Source: Chloroflexota bacterium
GTDB taxonomy: Bacteria > Chloroflexota > Anaerolineae > Aggregatilineales > Phototrophicaceae
Direction: 5' to 3'
Length of the DNA: 35,486 nt
NCBI GenBank assembly: GCA_003242205.1
Contig: QGUR01000005.1
Location: 1 to 35,486 of the forward strand
Numbering within the stretch: the first letter of the stretch is position 1; each line of letters opens with the position of its first letter. Shown here in pieces: positions 32,532 to 35,486 of the stretch. Position numbers and translations under genes: made by a program. The notes below the pieces were generated by a model, which saw only the letters and a list, made by a program, of their open reading frames with translations, searched no databases and was not told where the DNA came from.

Positions 32532-35267
32532 ATGCAGGATCAAACCGTTATTCCCGAAACCACCCTCCGGCAACGCGTGCCGAGCCGGCTCGATGCCATT
32601 TTCGCACCCAACAATGTTGCGGTCATCGGCGCGAGCGAACGACGAGGCAGCGTCGGGCGCACCATCCTCTGGAACCTGATCAGCAATCCGTTCGGTGGCG
32701 CGGTTTTCCCCGTTAATCCGAAACGCTCCAATATCCTCGGCATCAAGGCCTATCCCGATATCGCTTCCGTGCCGGAGCCGGTCGATCTGGCGGTTGTCGT
32801 CACCCCCGCCCAGACCGTGCCGGGCATTATTCGGGAATGCGTCGAAGCAGGTGTGAAAGGCGCAATCATCATCTCCGCCGGTTTCAAAGAGCGCGGCGCG
32901 GCGGGCGCAGAACTGGAACGCCAGATTATGGCCGAGGCGCGCAAGGGCGAGATGCGTATCATCGGCCCCAACTGCCTCGGCGTGCAGCGCCCGCTGTTCG
33001 GGTTGAATGCGACCTTCGCCAGCGCCATGGCCCGCCCCGGCAACATCGGCTTCATCAGCCAGAGCGGCGCGCTGTGTACGGCGGTCCTCGACTGGAGCTT
33101 CTCGGAAAACGTCGGCTTTAGCGCCTTTATCTCCATCGGCTCCATGCTCGATGTTGGCTGGGGAGACCTGATCGACTACCTCGGCAATGACCCGCAGACG
33201 CAGAGCATCGTCATCTATATGGAATCCGTCGGGGATGCGGCCTCTTTCATGTCCGCCGCGCGCGAAGTCGCGCTGACCAAGCCGATTATCGTCATTAAGG
33301 CCGGGCGCACTGCCGCCGCCGCGCAGGCAGCGGCTTCGCACACCGGCTCGCTCACCGGAAGCGACGAAGTGCTCGACGCCGCCTTCCGGCGATCCGGCGT
33401 CCTGCGCGTCGACCGCATCTCCGATATGTTCAACATGGCCGAGGTGTTGTCGAAGCAGCCGCGCCCGAAAGGTCCGCGTCTGGCGATCGTCACCAATGCG
33501 GGCGGTCCGGGCGTGCTGGCGACCGACCAGTTGATCCAGCACGGCGGCCAGCTCGCGCAACTGAGCGAAGAGACCATGGAGCGGCTGAACCACATCCTGC
33601 CTGAACACTGGAGCCATGGCAATCCAATCGACATTCTTGGCGACGCCGATGAGACTCGCTACGCCGAAACGCTGGAGGCCGTAGCGAAAGACCCGAACAC
33701 AGACGGGATGCTCGTCATTCTGACGCCGCAGGCGATGTCTAACCCGACGCGCACGGCGGAACTGCTGAAAAACTATGCCTCGATCGATGACAAGCCGATC
33801 CTCGCCTCGTGGATGGGCGGGCCGGAAGTCGCGGCGGGCATTTCGGTGCTCAACCGGACGAACATCCCGACGTTCAACTATCCCGACACCGCCGCCACCA
33901 TGTTCATGTATATGTGGCGCTACACCTCCAACCTGCGGGCGCTGTACGAGACGCCATCGCTTCAGCAAGACCCGGAGGAAATCGCCCCCAACCGCGAACT
34001 GGTGAAACAGATCATCGATAAAGTGCGCCAGAGCGGCCGGGAAATCCTGACCGAGTACGAATCGAAGCAGGTGCTGGCGGCGTACTTCATCCCCACGGTC
34101 GAAACCCGGCTGGCGAGCAGCCCCGACGAAGCCGTAGAGGCAGCCGAAGCGATCGGTTATCCGGTTGTGCTCAAGCTCAATTCGGAGACGATCACGCACA
34201 AGACCGACGTTGGCGGCGTCAAGCTGAATCTGGGTTCAGCCGAGAACGTGCGCGAGGCCTATCGCGCTATCGAAGAATCGGTCAACCGGATTGCCGGAGA
34301 AGGCCATTTTCAGGGTGTGACCGTTCAGCCGATGGCCAAGCTGGAAGGCTATGAGGTCATCATCGGCAGCAGCATCGACCCGCAGTTCGGCCCGGTGCTG
34401 CTGTTCGGCAGCGGCGGCCAACTGGTGGAGGTCTACAAGGATCGCGCTCTGGCGCTGCCGCCGCTTAACACGACTTTGGCCCGGCTGATGATGGAACAGA
34501 CGAAAATTTACACGGCGCTGAAAGGCGTGCGCGGGCGGCCCCCGGTCGATCTGGCAGCGCTGGAAAATCTGGTGGTGCGCTTCAGCCAGCTTGTCGTCGA
34601 ACAGCCGTGGATCAAGGAAATCGACATCAATCCGCTGCTGGCGTCGCACGAGCAATTGCTGGCGCTGGACGCGCGCATCGTGCTGCACGACAAAAACATG
34701 ACCGAGGAGCGCCTGCCCCGCCCGGCCATCCGGCCCTATCCGGTGCAGTACGTCAAACCATGGACGATGCGCGACGGGCGGACTGTGCTGATTCGACCGA
34801 TCCGCCCTGAGGACGAGCCGCTGCTGGTACGGTTCCACGAAAACCTGTCGGAGCGCACGGTCTACCTGCGCTATCTGAAAGACCTGAAACTGAGCCAGCG
34901 TGTCGCCCACGAACGGCTGGCACGGCTGTCCTTCATCGACTACAACCGCGAAATGGCGCTGGTCGCGGTCGAACGCAACCCCGAAAACCAGCAGCCTTCC
35001 ATCGTCGCGGTCGGACGCCTGAGCAAGTATCCCGGCACGGACATCGCCGAATTTGCCATCGTCGTCGCCGATGACCATCAGGGCCTCGGTCTGGGCCGCG
35101 AACTGCTGACCCGCCTGCTGCAAGTGGGCCGGGACGAAAAGCTGAGCCGCATTCGTGGCAACATCCTGCAGGACAACGAGGATATGCTCCGGCTAACGCG
35201 GGATCTGGGCTTCACCCTGACCGACGTCGAAGGCGAGCCGATCGTGCGCGCGGAAATCAAGCTGTAA
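32532..35267 (+). CDS. NDP-forming acyl-CoA ligase fused to a GNAT acetyltransferase (Acd/Pat-like)
   Basis: A 911-residue fusion. CoA-binding domain (NVAVIGASERRGSVGRTI near residue 30); succinyl-CoA-ligase-like domains with IGPNCLGVQ, FISQSGALCTAVLDW and the phospho-His candidate in ASHTGSLTGSD (His270); ATP-grasp domain about 500-720 (VVLKLNSETITHKTDVGGVKL, INPLL); C-terminal GNAT domain about 737-911 (DHQGLGLGRELLTRLL, then NEDMLRLTRDLGF). The order matches Salmonella/E. coli Pat/PatZ, which acetylate Acs. Unlike those, the active-site His is kept, so it may also make or use acetyl-CoA with ADP/ATP. ATG 32532 follows GGGAGGAG by eight bases; an upstream in-frame ATG at 32463 has none. Confidence 0.9.
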   Translation: MQDQTVIPETTLRQRVPSRLDAIFAPNNVAVIGASERRGSVGRTILWNLISNPFGGAVFPVNPKRSNILGIKAYPDIASVPEPVDLAVVVTPAQTVPGIIRECVEAGVKGAIIISAGFKERGAAGAELERQIMAEARKGEMRIIGPNCLGVQRPLFGLNATFASAMARPGNIGFISQSGALCTAVLDWSFSENVGFSAFISIGSMLDVGWGDLIDYLGNDPQTQSIVIYMESVGDAASFMSAAREVALTKPIIVIKAGRTAAAAQAAASHTGSLTGSDEVLDAAFRRSGVLRVDRISDMFNMAEVLSKQPRPKGPRLAIVTNAGGPGVLATDQLIQHGGQLAQLSEETMERLNHILPEHWSHGNPIDILGDADETRYAETLEAVAKDPNTDGMLVILTPQAMSNPTRTAELLKNYASIDDKPILASWMGGPEVAAGISVLNRTNIPTFNYPDTAATMFMYMWRYTSNLRALYETPSLQQDPEEIAPNRELVKQIIDKVRQSGREILTEYESKQVLAAYFIPTVETRLASSPDEAVEAAEAIGYPVVLKLNSETITHKTDVGGVKLNLGSAENVREAYRAIEESVNRIAGEGHFQGVTVQPMAKLEGYEVIIGSSIDPQFGPVLLFGSGGQLVEVYKDRALALPPLNTTLARLMMEQTKIYTALKGVRGRPPVDLAALENLVVRFSQLVVEQPWIKEIDINPLLASHEQLLALDARIVLHDKNMTEERLPRPAIRPYPVQYVKPWTMRDGRTVLIRPIRPEDEPLLVRFHENLSERTVYLRYLKDLKLSQRVAHERLARLSFIDYNREMALVAVERNPENQQPSIVAVGRLSKYPGTDIAEFAIVVADDHQGLGLGRELLTRLLQVGRDEKLSRIRGNILQDNEDMLRLTRDLGFTLTDVEGEPIVRAEIKL

Positions 35268-35287
35268 CGGCTGAAGGCTAACCTAAC

Positions 35288-35327
35288 AAAAGAGCGCCGT
35301 TCGCAAACAGGAACGGCGCTCTTTTTT
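35288..35327 (+). terminator. Rho-independent terminator after the acyl-CoA ligase/GNAT gene
   Basis: Perfect 12-bp stem AGAGCGCCGTTC / GAACGGCGCTCT, extendable by AAA/TTT, 8-nt loop, then TTTTTT on the plus strand. It starts 20 bases after the stop codon. Confidence 0.92.
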
Positions 35328-35357
35328 GCTCCATGCGTCGAAGTGGCCGCTTCCGGG

Positions 35358-35486
35358 TTATGCCCGCGCCAGCCACTCGTCCAGTTTATCGCGTTTGGGC
35401 GCAGCGGTCGCCCGCCCGACCCCGGTACCGGCAACCCCCCCCCAATAATTCCCAAAACCAGGCAAGGTTCCAAACGCACCCCCTAA
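35358..35486 (-). CDS. C-terminal tail of an unidentified gene at the contig end
   Basis: On the minus strand a frame ends APKRDKLDEWLARA with TAA at 35360-35358, a plausible natural protein C-terminus. Further upstream in the same frame the translation turns into Gly/Val/Thr-rich sequence and then a run of nine C residues. From about 35433 the composition changes abruptly and looks unreliable, so neither identity nor frame can be fixed there. I do not recognise the family. Confidence 0.35.
   Translation of the reverse strand, partial: LGGAFGTLPGFGNYWGGVAGTGVGRATAAPKRDKLDEWLARA

Noticed and set aside
32445..34199. A 584-codon minus-strand frame opposite the acyl-CoA ligase
   Set aside because: Antisense to a protein with recognisable domains throughout; Arg/His/Gly-rich composition.
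1..35486. CRISPR arrays, tRNA or rRNA genes, insertion sequences, prophage
   Set aside because: No spaced direct repeats, cloverleaf-like sequences, transposase or phage proteins were seen on either strand.

Overview
The window is a GC-rich (about 60% by eye) bacterial contig carrying chromosomal housekeeping metabolism. Gene content and protein style suggest Chloroflexota (Anaerolineae-like): a short class I ketol-acid reductoisomerase, LeuA plus CimA in one operon, a free Clp-N/kinase protein beside an FHA protein, and CCTCTCTCC-type intergenic palindromes. This assignment is inference; no rRNA or marker gene is present. No tRNA, CRISPR array, phage or insertion sequence was found.

Layout. 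(1) 1-666, minus: the 5' part of a Cys/Met-metabolism PLP enzyme behind a SAM-I riboswitch with its own terminator. (2) 861-3146, plus: a two-gene FHA / Clp-N-kinase signalling module. (3) 3233-3751, minus: a NUDIX hydrolase. (4) 3884-16362, minus: a long branched-chain amino acid operon in transcription order ilvE-ilvB-ilvN-ilvC-GNAT-leuA-leuC-leuD-cimA-leuB, closed by a strong terminator. Its roughly 500-nt leader holds a promoter, a 30-residue leader peptide with 11 consecutive Leu/Ile/Val residues, an antiterminator/terminator pair, and then a second independent hairpin terminator. (5) 16439-19132, minus: argG-argH. (6) 19347-20468, plus: a Gfo/Idh-type oxidoreductase. (7) 20547-22454, minus: acetyl-CoA synthetase. 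(8) 22583-24577, minus: an MFS (UMF1/Atg22-like) transporter with an unusual internal beta-rich insert. (9) 24761-25732, plus: phosphofructokinase. (10) 25741-32294, minus: a run from a beta-lactamase-fold hydrolase through murQ and a sugar isomerase/deaminase to gnd, zwf and pgl. (11) 32532-35267, plus: an NDP-forming acyl-CoA ligase fused to a GNAT domain, followed by a strong terminator. (12) 35358-35486, minus: the tail of an unidentified gene at a poor-quality contig end.

How it fits together. The ilv/leu/cim operon makes Leu and Val from pyruvate and can make Ile without threonine: CimA forms citramalate, LeuCD and LeuB convert it to 2-oxobutyrate, and IlvBN, IlvC and IlvE finish the pathway. 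Only ilvD is absent from the window. Control looks layered: attenuation at the operon head, a second terminator, and a separate structured leader before leuA in which the leuA ribosome-binding site is paired with an extended Shine-Dalgarno sequence. Region 10 appears to send cell-wall amino sugars (hydrolase, MurQ etherase, GlcN6P isomerase/deaminase) toward fructose-6-P next to the oxidative pentose phosphate genes. The acyl-CoA ligase/GNAT fusion could act on acetyl-CoA itself or acetylate the Acs encoded here.

The most novel-looking items are the BCAA attenuator and its tandem second element, the leuA leader, the FHA/Clp-N-kinase pair and the transporter with the inserted domain.
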